A stretch of DNA of 64,000 nucleotides from Winogradskyella marincola (GTDB lineage Bacteria; Bacteroidota; Bacteroidia; Flavobacteriales; Flavobacteriaceae): NCBI RefSeq assembly GCF_029624125.1, contig NZ_JARSBN010000006.1:1-64000 (forward strand). Direction: 5' to 3'. Within the stretch, counting starts at the first letter, position 1. Each line of letters starts with the position of its first letter. Positions 25,327 to 33,978 of the stretch are shown one piece after another. Below the pieces are notes generated by a model. That model did not search any database. It saw only the letters and a program-made list of their open reading frames with translations, and was not told the DNA's origin. The position numbers and the translations under genes were made by a program.

Positions 25327-25761
25327 ATGGAGTTAGCAGATAAACTTTTTGAAATCCCAATATTCATAAGTAGGCACATCATTTCCTATATTTATCTACC
25401 TGTATTACTACTTATCGTCCTAAAAATATCCATTAATGCAAATAGTATAGCTGTACCTTTAAAATTTATTAAGTGGATAATAATCAGCTATTGTGTTATA
25501 ACTATATTATGCTGGCTACTCATACTTATGTTGCCTCACTCTAGTAATTATGCATTTATAAAAAGAGCTACAGGACCATATGCTTGGGCTTACTGGCTGA
25601 TGTTGTTTTTTAATTGTCTTCTTCCTTTAGTTCTATTACACAAAAAATTTGGAAAGAATGTTTATATCGTATTCGTTATTTCATTTTTAATGAATTTTGG
25701 TGCATTGTTTGAAAAATTCGTCATTATAATTACAAGTTTTCACCGAGATTATTTACCATAA
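25327..25761 (+). CDS. Orphan membrane protein resembling the C-terminal part of NrfD/ActC
   Basis: A 144-residue protein with about four helices. The last third (GPYAWAYWLMLFFNCLLPLV, then NFGALFEKFVIIITSFHRDYLP) closely follows the ending of ActC/NrfD quinol-oxidoreductase membrane subunits. From memory those end in a WFERFVIIVTSLHRDYLP-like motif. A full ActC has about 450 residues and ten helices, so only the C-terminal four appear here. No other Alternative Complex III gene is nearby. It may be a degenerate paralogue or a repurposed quinone-binding fragment. The ATG at 25327 is preferred to a TTG one codon earlier. Confidence 0.55.
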   Translation: MELADKLFEIPIFISRHIISYIYLPVLLLIVLKISINANSIAVPLKFIKWIIISYCVITILCWLLILMLPHSSNYAFIKRATGPYAWAYWLMLFFNCLLPLVLLHKKFGKNVYIVFVISFLMNFGALFEKFVIIITSFHRDYLP

Positions 25762-25878
25762 GGACATTCTATTTTTATACATTTACTAAAACCCAATGTT
25801 GACGGTAATTTCGGAAAACCTCTAAAATTTAGTATTTTTCTTCAACAAAAAGATAAATCCTTTTTTAATAAACATCTA

Positions 25879-26739
25879 TTGAACCAAAAATATAACATAC
25901 CAGACTTCGCAGAATACCTAAATATAGAAACCCTAAAAGACGAAGATATTTTAATGGTGCTCTATGATGATAAAAGCAAAGTCCCTCTTAAGTCAGAACC
26001 CATAAAAATTGGCTTTTATCTTTTGGCATTAAAACTGGATTTTGATGATAGTGATATTTATGGTCGAACAGACTTTGATAAAACAGACTCTTTTCTATAT
26101 TTTGATGCACCAAACAACACTCTAGAATGGGATTTAGAAAAACCTATGACTGGTTATAACATTTTAATCAGTTCTAATTTTTTCGATAAATATGCAAAAC
26201 GGTATAGTTTTATGCATTACAACAATCACGAGGCTTTGTTTGTAAGGGATGAAGAGAAAGAAATTTTATTAGATTTATTTGAAAAAGCATATTCCGAATA
26301 CAATAACACAGAGTTTTCAAAAGACATTGTAACATCCTACGCTAATTTAATTCTAACTTATATTGAAAAGTTTTACAAACGACAGTTTGATACACGAAGT
26401 TCATTATACAACAAAGTAGTAGCTGATTTTCAGAAAAATTTAGATGCCTATTTTAATGACGCTACACAAATCAAAAAACTACCAACGGTAAGTTATTTTG
26501 CAAACAAATCTAATCTCTCTTCAAATTATTTTGGTGATTTAATTAAACATTTCACAGGTAAATCTGCCCAAAACTATATTCAAGATTACATTTTGCAAAT
26601 CGCCAAATCAAAACTTAAACAAACAACACTTTCTGTAAGCGAAATTGCATACAGTTTAGGCTTTGATTACCCAACCTATTTCACCCGATTATTTAAAAAA
26701 GAAGTTGGTGTTACACCTACTATTTTTCGTAAACAGTAA
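25879..26739 (+). CDS. AraC family transcriptional regulator
   Basis: A 286-residue regulator with a C-terminal AraC double helix-turn-helix (about residues 195-285). The first HTH is SYFANKSNLSSNYFGDLIKHFTG, the second VSEIAYSLGFDYPTYFTRLFKKEVGVTPTIFRK. The N-terminal region (about 1-180) is a cupin-like sensor found in Bacteroidota AraC proteins. The start codon is uncertain: the frame opens with TTG and the first ATG is internal at about residue 27. It lies 88 bases upstream of an alpha/beta hydrolase gene, and the gap carries AraC-style direct repeats, so the hydrolase is the probable target. Confidence 0.85.
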   Translation: MNQKYNIPDFAEYLNIETLKDEDILMVLYDDKSKVPLKSEPIKIGFYLLALKLDFDDSDIYGRTDFDKTDSFLYFDAPNNTLEWDLEKPMTGYNILISSNFFDKYAKRYSFMHYNNHEALFVRDEEKEILLDLFEKAYSEYNNTEFSKDIVTSYANLILTYIEKFYKRQFDTRSSLYNKVVADFQKNLDAYFNDATQIKKLPTVSYFANKSNLSSNYFGDLIKHFTGKSAQNYIQDYILQIAKSKLKQTTLSVSEIAYSLGFDYPTYFTRLFKKEVGVTPTIFRKQ

Positions 26740-26741
26740 TT

Positions 26742-26799
26742 TGTTTCAGTCTTCAAGTAATCTGTTTTAGTCCTAAACAGACAGCTCTCTGTAATTTTG
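26742..26799 (+). promoter_or_regulatory. AraC-type direct repeats and promoter of the alpha/beta hydrolase
   Basis: TGTTTCAGTCTTCAA (26742-26756) and TGTTTTAGTCCTAAA (26763-26777) match at 12 of 15 positions with a 21-base period, two helical turns. A perfect -7 box TAATTTTG follows at 26792-26799. The downstream repeat covers the position where a -33 TTG should be and is not, typical of activator-dependent AraC promoters. Confidence 0.6.
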
Positions 26800-26827
26800 T
26801 TGTATCATTAATTTAAAATAATATACA

Positions 26828-27847
26828 ATGGAAAATGAAGTAAATCTAGCCGGAAGTGAAAGAGCTTCGACTCATAAAGCAAGAATGTCAAAAGAAAGAA
26901 TAGAAAATGCGATTAAACAGCTAAATGAAATTTCTGAAGCAGATTATGAGAAAGTAATAGGATTGGCTAATGTTTGTAAACCTTTTAGAAGTGTTATTCA
27001 TAAAACACCAGATGACTACGGAATGACAGATTGGGAAGATGTTTTTCTTAAAGGTGTAGATGGTGTGCCTTTAGATGGTTGGTATATTCCTGCAAAAGGT
27101 GGAGAAAGTAACAAATTAGTAATTTTTAATCACGCCTTACCTATGTGCCGTTCAGGATTTCAAGGACATTTTGGCTTACCCTTTAGTGGATACGACAATG
27201 TTGAAATTGATTTTGTAATTCAAATGAAACATTTAACAGATGCTGGTTACAATGTTTTGGCTTACGACATAAGAAATCACGGAAGAAGCGGATCATCTAA
27301 CAACGGAGTTAGCGGAATAGGCCAATTAGAATGGCGTGATTGTGTTGGTGTAAAACAATATGTAGATAATCACCCAAGATTAAGCAAAATGAAAGTTGCA
27401 CTTTACAGTCAATGTATGGGTGGAAATTCCCAATACGAAGCCATTAGTCGTTATCCAGAATTATTTGAAAATGTAGCATGTATGGTAAGCCCAATGGTTG
27501 TGTCTATGAGAGCTATTTATGAAGCGTTTTCAGGTCTACAAGGTGTAAGTCAATATTTAGATTTGGTTGACTTTGAATTATTAAAAATGGGCGGATGGTT
27601 AATGGATGAAATGACACCGCATACAGCAGCACCAAACGTAAAAATGCCTGTATTTATGATACAAGTAAAAGATGATGCTTGGACTAAAAACCCTGAAGAT
27701 GGACAAAAGACTTTTGATCTTCTTGGTAGTAAAGAAAAGGAAATCCATTGGATAGAAAACACGCCTTTTAGATTTAAAGATGGTTACAATTACTTTGGTA
27801 GACATCCCGAAAAAGTGCTTGCATTTTTAGATAAGTATATGAAGTAA
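26828..27847 (+). CDS. Alpha/beta hydrolase with a Cys at the nucleophile position
   Basis: A 339-residue alpha/beta-hydrolase-fold protein. The oxyanion region VIFNHALPM (about residues 98-106), the DIRNHGRSG turn (about 149-157) and the nucleophile elbow YSQCMGGNSQYEAI (about 194-207) are visible. The elbow reads S-x-C-x-G-G rather than G-x-S-x-G, so the nucleophile is Cys, as in dienelactone hydrolase. A C-terminal His in GRHPEKV could complete the triad with Asp in VKDDAWTKNPEDG. The substrate is unknown. It is probably controlled by the AraC regulator upstream, and a strong terminator follows. Confidence 0.8.
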   Translation: MENEVNLAGSERASTHKARMSKERIENAIKQLNEISEADYEKVIGLANVCKPFRSVIHKTPDDYGMTDWEDVFLKGVDGVPLDGWYIPAKGGESNKLVIFNHALPMCRSGFQGHFGLPFSGYDNVEIDFVIQMKHLTDAGYNVLAYDIRNHGRSGSSNNGVSGIGQLEWRDCVGVKQYVDNHPRLSKMKVALYSQCMGGNSQYEAISRYPELFENVACMVSPMVVSMRAIYEAFSGLQGVSQYLDLVDFELLKMGGWLMDEMTPHTAAPNVKMPVFMIQVKDDAWTKNPEDGQKTFDLLGSKEKEIHWIENTPFRFKDGYNYFGRHPEKVLAFLDKYMK

Positions 27848-27890
27848 CCTAACAAACGAAAAAACAATCTTCAACAAGTTATATAAGTAA

Positions 27891-27928
27891 TAACGGTTTG
27901 AGTTAACCCTCAAACCGTTATTTTTTTT
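27891..27928 (+). terminator. Rho-independent terminator of the alpha/beta hydrolase gene
   Basis: Perfect 12-base stem TAACGGTTTGAG / CTCAAACCGTTA with a 6-base loop, followed by eight T. Confidence 0.95.
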
Positions 27929-28032
27929 AAGTTATACCATATCCTAAAATTTTTCGAAATAAGACCACTAACTTCTCATGCATAAAACCGTTAAACAAAC
28001 CCTAAAAACAAGGTTATAGTAACCAACTTTTT

Positions 28033-28040
28033 TATATTTG
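28033..28040 (+). promoter_or_regulatory. Candidate -7 box of the PIG-L protein operon
   Basis: TATATTTG is a perfect TAnnTTTG, 25 bases before the start codon; no TTG is seen at -33. Confidence 0.45.
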
Positions 28041-28065
28041 AAAAGCACACTAACTAAATAACCAC

Positions 28066-30585
28066 ATGTTTCAGATTAGACTCTGTATTCTCTTTGTTTT
28101 TAGCTGTTTAACTACTTTATCAGCACAACAACCCAAAAAACTCAATTCCTCAGAAATATACGAAGCCATCCAAAAACTTAATGTTTTGGGCTCAGTGCTT
28201 TATATCGCAGCGCATCCAGATGATGAAAACACGCGATTAATTTCTTATATGTCTAACCAGGTAAAAGCGCGCACTGCTTACCTTTCATTAACACGTGGAG
28301 ATGGTGGACAAAACCTTATAGGACCAGAAATTAGAGAACTTCTCGGAGTCATAAGAACTCAAGAATTATTAGCAGCTCGTCGTGTAGATGGTGGCGAACA
28401 ACGTTTTTCTAGAGCTAACGACTTTGGCTATTCTAAGCATCCTGACGAAACCTTAGCCATTTGGAACAAAGACGAAGTATTATCTGATGTGGTTTGGACG
28501 ATTAGAAATTTTAAGCCAGACATCATCATTAATCGTTTCGATCATAGATCGCCAGGTACAACTCATGGTCATCATACAAGCTCTGCCATGTTAAGTATGG
28601 AAGCTTTTGATTTAGCTAACGATGCTTCAAAATATGCTTCGCAATTACAACTTACAGACACCTGGCAACCAAAACGTATCTTTTTTAATACCTCTTGGTG
28701 GTTTTATGGTAGCCAGGAAAAGTTTGAAGAAGCCGACAAAAGCAACATGCTAAATTTTGATATTGGTGTCTTCTACCCTTCTAAAGGCCTATCTAACAAT
28801 GAAGTTGCTGCTATTGCAAGCAGTCAGCATTTATGTCAAGGATTTGGACGTTTGTCGCAACGAGGTACACAAGAAGAATATATTGAGTTTCTTAAAGGCG
28901 AACCTCTAAACGGTAGCAATAATATTTTTGAAGGTATTGATACCTCTTGGAGTCGTGTAAAAGGTGGAAAAGCCGTTGGAGAGATTCTTTATAAGGTAGA
29001 GCAAAATTTTAATTTTAGAAATCCTGCAACACACCTACCACAATTATTAGAAGCTTACAAACTACTTCAAAATATAAAAGACAAGCATTGGAAATCGGTT
29101 AAAACCAAAGAACTAAAAACAATTATTGAAGCTTGTGCAGGCTTATATCTAGAAGCTTCAGCAAATGTACCTTACACAGCACCAAACACAACGGTTAGCC
29201 TTAACATTGAAGCTTTAAACCGTAGTAATGCTACAATAGATTTAGTGTCCTACAAGCTTTCTACTCTAAACAGTGGCACTTCAAAAAACATGAAGATGCA
29301 GAACAATCAACGTTTAAATTTTGATGAAGGCATAACCATACCAAAAAACGCTTCTTACACCACTCCATATTGGTTAAATAAAAAGAGTACACTTGGTATG
29401 TATCATGTAGACAACCAGGATTTAATTGGTCGTCCTGAAACACCAAGAGCTGTTTTTGTTGATTTTAATCTCAATATTGAAGGAACTCCAATAACCTTTA
29501 CAAAGTCAGTTATTTATCGTTATTCTGAGCCAGATAAAGGTGAATTATACAGACCTTTTGAAGTGATACCAGAAGTTTCTGCAAGCATATCTGACAAAGT
29601 TTTCATTTTTGACAACGATCAACAAAAAGAGATTGAAGTGACTGTAAAAGCTGGTAGAGATGCTATTGAAGGCTATGTGCAAATGGCTTATCCTAATGAT
29701 TGGACTGTATTTCCGCAAAAGCAAAAAATTGAAATTGTAAATAAAGGCGATGTTCAAAAAGTTGTATTTACTGTAATTCCTCCAAAAACTCAAAGCGAAG
29801 GTCTTATTACTCCAATGGTAAACATCAACGGTAATTTTTATACAGACGAACTTATTGAGATCGATTACAGTCATATTCCTTTTCAGACTGTATTGATGCC
29901 TAGCGAAAGTAAAGTGGTGCGTTTAGATATTGAAAAACGAGGCAATAACATTGGCTATATTGAAGGTGCTGGCGATGTAGTACCAGAGAGTTTAAGACAA
30001 ATTGGCTACAACGTTACCATCATAAAACCTGAACAAATTTCAGCTGAAAACCTGGTTAATTTTGATGCTGTTGTTGTTGGTATTAGAGCTTACAATATTT
30101 TAGATGAATTAAAATTTAAACAAAAATTCTTACTAGATTATGTTAAAGAAGGCGGAAACCTTATCGTACAGTACAACACTAACAGACGTCTAAAAGTTGA
30201 TGATTTAGCACCATACCATTTACAACTTTCAAGAGATCGTGTTACCGATGAAAATGCTTCGGTAACCATACTTAATCCTAACCATTCACTTTTAAATTTC
30301 CCTAATAAAATTACAACACAAGATTTTGAAGGTTGGGTACAAGAACGTGGTTTATATTTCCCAAATGAATGGTCAGAAGAATTTACACCACTTCTATCTA
30401 TGAACGATAAAGGCGAGTCTTCTAAAGAAGGGAGTCTCTTGGTTGCCAAATACGGAAAAGGAAACTACATATACACAGGATTAAGCTTTTTTAGAGAGTT
30501 TCCTGCTGGTGTTTCTGGCGCATATCGTCTTTTTGCTAACCTGCTTTCTGCTGGTAAAGAAGAGACTAATAAACTAAAAAACTAA
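28066..30585 (+). CDS. Exported PIG-L family deacetylase, multidomain
   Basis: An 839-residue secreted protein (signal peptide MFQIRLCILFVFSCLTTLSAQ). Residues about 40-230 form a PIG-L/LmbE zinc-dependent N-acetylglucosamine deacetylase: YIAAHPDDENTRLISYM holds the AHPDD zinc motif and SPGTTHGHHTSSAM a further zinc ligand. Beyond that lie beta-sandwich segments (about 350-600) and a C-terminal ThuA/glutamine-amidotransferase-like Rossmann region (about 620-830, VPESLRQIGYNVTIIKPEQI, VVGIRAYNI). The likely task is de-N-acetylation of extracellular amino sugars or glycoconjugates. It is followed by a small membrane protein and an SSS symporter, suggesting a deacetylate-and-import unit. Confidence 0.85.
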   Translation: MFQIRLCILFVFSCLTTLSAQQPKKLNSSEIYEAIQKLNVLGSVLYIAAHPDDENTRLISYMSNQVKARTAYLSLTRGDGGQNLIGPEIRELLGVIRTQELLAARRVDGGEQRFSRANDFGYSKHPDETLAIWNKDEVLSDVVWTIRNFKPDIIINRFDHRSPGTTHGHHTSSAMLSMEAFDLANDASKYASQLQLTDTWQPKRIFFNTSWWFYGSQEKFEEADKSNMLNFDIGVFYPSKGLSNNEVAAIASSQHLCQGFGRLSQRGTQEEYIEFLKGEPLNGSNNIFEGIDTSWSRVKGGKAVGEILYKVEQNFNFRNPATHLPQLLEAYKLLQNIKDKHWKSVKTKELKTIIEACAGLYLEASANVPYTAPNTTVSLNIEALNRSNATIDLVSYKLSTLNSGTSKNMKMQNNQRLNFDEGITIPKNASYTTPYWLNKKSTLGMYHVDNQDLIGRPETPRAVFVDFNLNIEGTPITFTKSVIYRYSEPDKGELYRPFEVIPEVSASISDKVFIFDNDQQKEIEVTVKAGRDAIEGYVQMAYPNDWTVFPQKQKIEIVNKGDVQKVVFTVIPPKTQSEGLITPMVNINGNFYTDELIEIDYSHIPFQTVLMPSESKVVRLDIEKRGNNIGYIEGAGDVVPESLRQIGYNVTIIKPEQISAENLVNFDAVVVGIRAYNILDELKFKQKFLLDYVKEGGNLIVQYNTNRRLKVDDLAPYHLQLSRDRVTDENASVTILNPNHSLLNFPNKITTQDFEGWVQERGLYFPNEWSEEFTPLLSMNDKGESSKEGSLLVAKYGKGNYIYTGLSFFREFPAGVSGAYRLFANLLSAGKEETNKLKN

Positions 30586-30611
30586 CCTCCATCCACTAAC
30601 AACTGATTAAT

Positions 30612-30722
30612 ATGCAAAACCAACAACCAAAACAAAAATGGGATAAGATGTACACCATCGTACTCATTGCAAATGCACTTTATATCGTATTATTTTATTT
30701 TATAACTGCTTCATTCGCCTAA
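30612..30722 (+). CDS. 36-residue membrane protein preceding the SSS symporter
   Basis: A short frame starting MQNQQPKQKWDKMYTIVLIA and ending in a second stretch of hydrophobic residues (LYIVLFYFITASFA), one membrane helix with a basic cytoplasmic N-terminus. It lies 26 bases after the PIG-L gene and 4 bases before the symporter start. Small one- or two-helix partners are known for other SSS transporters (for example DUF4212 and YhdT-like proteins), and this resembles that arrangement without matching those families. Confidence 0.55.
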   Translation: MQNQQPKQKWDKMYTIVLIANALYIVLFYFITASFA

Positions 30723-30726
30723 GCTT

Positions 30727-32532
30727 ATGCAACAGACTTTAGACTGGATAGATTGGACCGTTCTCATTGTTACGTTAGCTATAATTGTAGGTTATGGCAC
30801 ATGGAAAACACGTGGTAGTAAAAATGTTCAGGATTATGTAAGAGGTGGTAATTCTACAAAGTGGTGGACTATCGGTTTGTCTGTAATGGCAACACAAGCC
30901 AGTGCCATTACATTCCTTTCTACCACAGGTCAGGCATTTTCTGATGGTATGGGATTTGTTCAATTTTATTTTGGACTACCCATTGCCATGGTTATTATCT
31001 GCCTGGTATTTATTCCTATTTACCATCGGCTTAAAGTATATACGGCTTACGAATTTCTCGAAAATCGTTTCGATTTAAAAACCAGAACGCTTACTGCTAT
31101 TTTATTCTTAATTCAGCGTGGCTTAGCTGCTGGTATTACCATATTCGCTCCTGCCATTATTCTATCTGTTGTATTAGGCTGGAACATTGTTACGCTCAAC
31201 ATCATCATTGGTGTTTTAGTTATTATCTATACCGTTTCTGGTGGTACTAAAGCTGTAACAGTAACCCAAAAACAGCAAATGTTTGTGATTTTTGCAGGTA
31301 TGATTGCTGCGTTAATCATCATCATTAATCTTATACCTAATGACGTCTCTTTTGTAGATGCTATTGATATTGCAGGTGCTACAGGAAAAATGCAGGTATT
31401 GGACTTTTCTTTCGATTTAGAAAATCGCTATACTGTTTGGACAGGACTTATTGGTGGCACATTCTTAATGTTATCATATTTCGGTACCGATCAAAGTCAG
31501 GTGCAACGCTACCTTTCTGGAAAAAGCATGAAGGAAATGCAAATGGGCTTACTCTTTAACGGACTACTAAAAGTGCCTATGCAATTCTTTATTCTTCTGG
31601 TTGGTGTTATGGTATTTGTGTTTTATCAGTTTAATCCTTCACCATTAAATTTTATTGATAAGTCTACTGAAATCGTTTTAGCTTCAGAATATGGAAATGA
31701 ATACAGAGCACTTCAAAATAAACAATCAGAATTGTTTGATATGAAGCAACGCCTTAGTTCTGCTTATGCAAAAGAGAATAAACCTGAGTTAAAACAAGAA
31801 TTATTTCAAATAGATAGTATTGAAAAGAGCTATCGCTTAGAGTCTAAATTCTTAATTAAAAAGGCCATTGATCCAGAATATAAGGCAAGCTATATCGCTC
31901 TAGAAAAATCAGTTAAACAACTAGAGTCTAACCCTAAAAGCGAAGCTTACAAAACCAAGTCGGCTGAATTAAAAACACTCTATAAAGACGCTGCCAAAGA
32001 CACACAGACCAATGACCGAGATTACATGTTTATTCGATTTATTTTGAATCATTTACCGACAGGTTTAATCGGTTTATTATTGGCTGTAATTTTATCGGCA
32101 GCTATGTCTTCAACTGCATCAGAAATTAATGCTTTAGCAACGATTACCTCTATTGATCTGTATGGTAGAAATCTCAAAGAAGATAAAGGTGAAACACACA
32201 TGGTAAACATGACCAAGTGGTTTACATTTGGTTGGGGAATTGTAGCTATAATTATTGCCTGCTTTGCAGATTTGGCAGAAAACTTAATTCAGCTCGTAAA
32301 CATAATCGGTTCTATATTCTATGGTAATGTTCTTGGTATTTTTTTACTGGCCTTTTTCTTTAAACACATAAAAGGAAATGCGGTCTTTATAGGTGCACTT
32401 ATCACACAATTTATTGTAATTATTGGTTGGGCTTTTGACTGGATGCCTTATCTATGGCTCAATTTATTTGGTTGTGTTGTAGTCATCATAATTGCAAACC
32501 TTTTACAAGTCTTCAACAAAAAAACTGCATAA
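30727..32532 (+). CDS. Sodium:solute symporter (SSS family)
   Basis: A 601-residue inner-membrane transporter with 13 or more helices. Family signatures are VRGGNSTKWWTIGLSVMATQASAITFLSTTGQAF (residues about 38-72), YTVSGGTKAVTVTQKQQM (about 168-185) and the helix-8 region LLAVILSAAMSSTASEINAL (about 455-474). An inserted hydrophilic segment of about 120 residues (about 320-435, rich in Lys and Glu, coiled-coil-like) lies between membrane helices. The substrate is unknown; the neighbouring PIG-L deacetylase makes a sugar or amino-sugar derivative plausible. Confidence 0.9.
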   Translation: MQQTLDWIDWTVLIVTLAIIVGYGTWKTRGSKNVQDYVRGGNSTKWWTIGLSVMATQASAITFLSTTGQAFSDGMGFVQFYFGLPIAMVIICLVFIPIYHRLKVYTAYEFLENRFDLKTRTLTAILFLIQRGLAAGITIFAPAIILSVVLGWNIVTLNIIIGVLVIIYTVSGGTKAVTVTQKQQMFVIFAGMIAALIIIINLIPNDVSFVDAIDIAGATGKMQVLDFSFDLENRYTVWTGLIGGTFLMLSYFGTDQSQVQRYLSGKSMKEMQMGLLFNGLLKVPMQFFILLVGVMVFVFYQFNPSPLNFIDKSTEIVLASEYGNEYRALQNKQSELFDMKQRLSSAYAKENKPELKQELFQIDSIEKSYRLESKFLIKKAIDPEYKASYIALEKSVKQLESNPKSEAYKTKSAELKTLYKDAAKDTQTNDRDYMFIRFILNHLPTGLIGLLLAVILSAAMSSTASEINALATITSIDLYGRNLKEDKGETHMVNMTKWFTFGWGIVAIIIACFADLAENLIQLVNIIGSIFYGNVLGIFLLAFFFKHIKGNAVFIGALITQFIVIIGWAFDWMPYLWLNLFGCVVVIIIANLLQVFNKKTA

Positions 32533-32562
32533 GTTTTTCTCTATAGCAAATGGTATAAAATA

Positions 32563-32593
32563 AAAAAGCGCAATCAAATTGATTGCGCTTTTT
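32563..32593. terminator. Bidirectional terminator between SSS symporter and DUF2911 gene
   Basis: Perfect stem AAAAAGCGCAATC-AAATT-GATTGCGCTTTTT, with A and T runs usable from both directions between convergent genes. Confidence 0.92.
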
Positions 32594-32621
32594 ATTTTCT
32601 ATTGTTAGAAACGAAACTACC

Positions 32622-33470
32622 TTACATAGCTCCCCATTCTTTTAAAGAATCTTCATTCATTTTTATATAATCTGCATTCTTTGCTTCTTTTGCACCTTCA
32701 AGAGACTTCTTAGCGGCAGCAATAGCACCTTTTTTGTCTCCATTTGCAGCATGAATTAAGGATTGCTTTCTTAAAAACCAAAAACGAGGCTCGTCTTTTG
32801 TCATTTCTACAGCCTTATCAATCCATTCCATAGCTTTGTCTAAATCTATATTTTCAGATAAATTATATGCTGCAGCAGAATAATAATCATTTGCAGAAGG
32901 ACCTGACATTACTTTATCCATAGACGCTGCTACTTTTTCTTTAGTAGGCACATCAAACTTAACAGCTGCGTATGCTTTTTCCCACATAAAACCAATCATT
33001 GCAGAATCATTAGTTAAATCATCAAAAGAAATTGTGAACGTCTCAATATCAATAGGTAATTCATAAACTTCAGCTTTTACTTTAGCTGCCACTTTAGACT
33101 CATCCCATTTTTGTGGTGTTCCCCAATTATTAGTATCTGTGTAAAAAACAACTTCCCAAGATTTCTCTGAAGGAGTAATAAAAACTGCATAGCTACCAGC
33201 CTTTAACTCATTATCGCCTACTGTAACATTATCACTAAAAGTAACAACAGTATTTTTGTTAGCTCCTGCTCTCCATAACTTTCCGAATGGCACTAAATCT
33301 CCAAAGATTTTTCTGCCTCGCATGTTTGGTCTAGAATATTCTACTGTAACATCTGTTAATCCAACCTTCTGCTCTACCTTACTATAAGGACTAGGTTGTG
33401 GTGTTTGTAATTGAGCATTTACAGAAACTGTAAGCGTCAATGCAAATACAAAAAGTATTAGTTTTTTCAT
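32622..33470 (-). CDS. DUF2911 domain-containing exported protein
   Basis: A 282-residue protein with a signal peptide (LILFVFALTLTVSVNAQ). The DUF2911 domain (about 25-180) begins with TPQPSPYSKVEQKVGLTDVTVEYSRPNMRGRKIFGDLVPFGKLWRAG (the RPNMRGRKIFG block is diagnostic). A C-terminal TPR-like helical region (about 195-275) includes a DKAMEWIDKAVEM repeat. The function is unknown; it is probably periplasmic. Confidence 0.88.
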   Translation of the reverse strand: MKKLILFVFALTLTVSVNAQLQTPQPSPYSKVEQKVGLTDVTVEYSRPNMRGRKIFGDLVPFGKLWRAGANKNTVVTFSDNVTVGDNELKAGSYAVFITPSEKSWEVVFYTDTNNWGTPQKWDESKVAAKVKAEVYELPIDIETFTISFDDLTNDSAMIGFMWEKAYAAVKFDVPTKEKVAASMDKVMSGPSANDYYSAAAYNLSENIDLDKAMEWIDKAVEMTKDEPRFWFLRKQSLIHAANGDKKGAIAAAKKSLEGAKEAKNADYIKMNEDSLKEWGAM

Positions 33471-33603
33471 TTTTGAAAAGTGTTGATTGTTATTAACGAT
33501 AAAATTACAATATAAGCCTACCTAAGAATGTTAACGAATCCTTAAAATGAAACTTTAACACAAGAAATAACATCTATATAACATTATTAAATTTCTTTTA
33601 TCG

Positions 33604-33617
33604 TAATATTGCAATAT
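33604..33617 (+). promoter_or_regulatory. Probable ArsR operator and -7 box of the arsenic operon
   Basis: ATATTGCAATAT (33606-33617) is a perfect 12-base palindrome, 17 bases before the arsR start. It overlaps a near-consensus -7 box TAATATTG (33604-33611). Binding of ArsR here would block transcription. Confidence 0.5.
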
Positions 33618-33633
33618 AATAATTAATCAAATT

Positions 33634-33966
33634 ATGGGATTAACGAAATCAGAGAAATTTTCAACAAAACAAAACCAAATTGCAACTCTTGCTAAGGCAT
33701 TTGCTCATCCTGCCAGAGTTGCCATTTTACAACAGATTTTTAAATCTAACACTTGTATTTGTGGCGATTTAGTAGACGAAATTGGTTTAGCACAAGCCAC
33801 TATTTCCCAGCACTTAAGAGAATTAAAAAACATTGGTCTTATAAAAGGAAACATCGAAGGTACCAGTGTTTGCTATTGTATAGATGAAGAAAACTGGAAT
33901 AACATGAAATCTGTTATCTCAAACTTTATAGAACAAAAAAATAATAACAGTAGCGACTGCTGCTAA
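33634..33966 (+). CDS. arsR: ArsR family metalloregulator
   Basis: A 110-residue winged-helix repressor. The recognition helix is in IGLAQATISQHLRELKNIGLI (about residues 49-69). The metal-sensing motif SNTCICGDLV places two Cys (CxC) in the alpha-3 region used by arsenite sensors. The C-terminus ends SSDCC, offering a further thiol pair. It is expected to repress this operon until As(III) or Sb(III) binds. The next gene starts 12 bases downstream. Confidence 0.92.
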   Translation: MGLTKSEKFSTKQNQIATLAKAFAHPARVAILQQIFKSNTCICGDLVDEIGLAQATISQHLRELKNIGLIKGNIEGTSVCYCIDEENWNNMKSVISNFIEQKNNNSSDCC

Positions 33967-33978
33967 ACTTAAAATATT

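Noticed and set aside
30138-30449. Minus-strand frame of 103 codons inside the PIG-L gene
   Set aside because: Antisense to a well-supported coding region with no domain and no start context.
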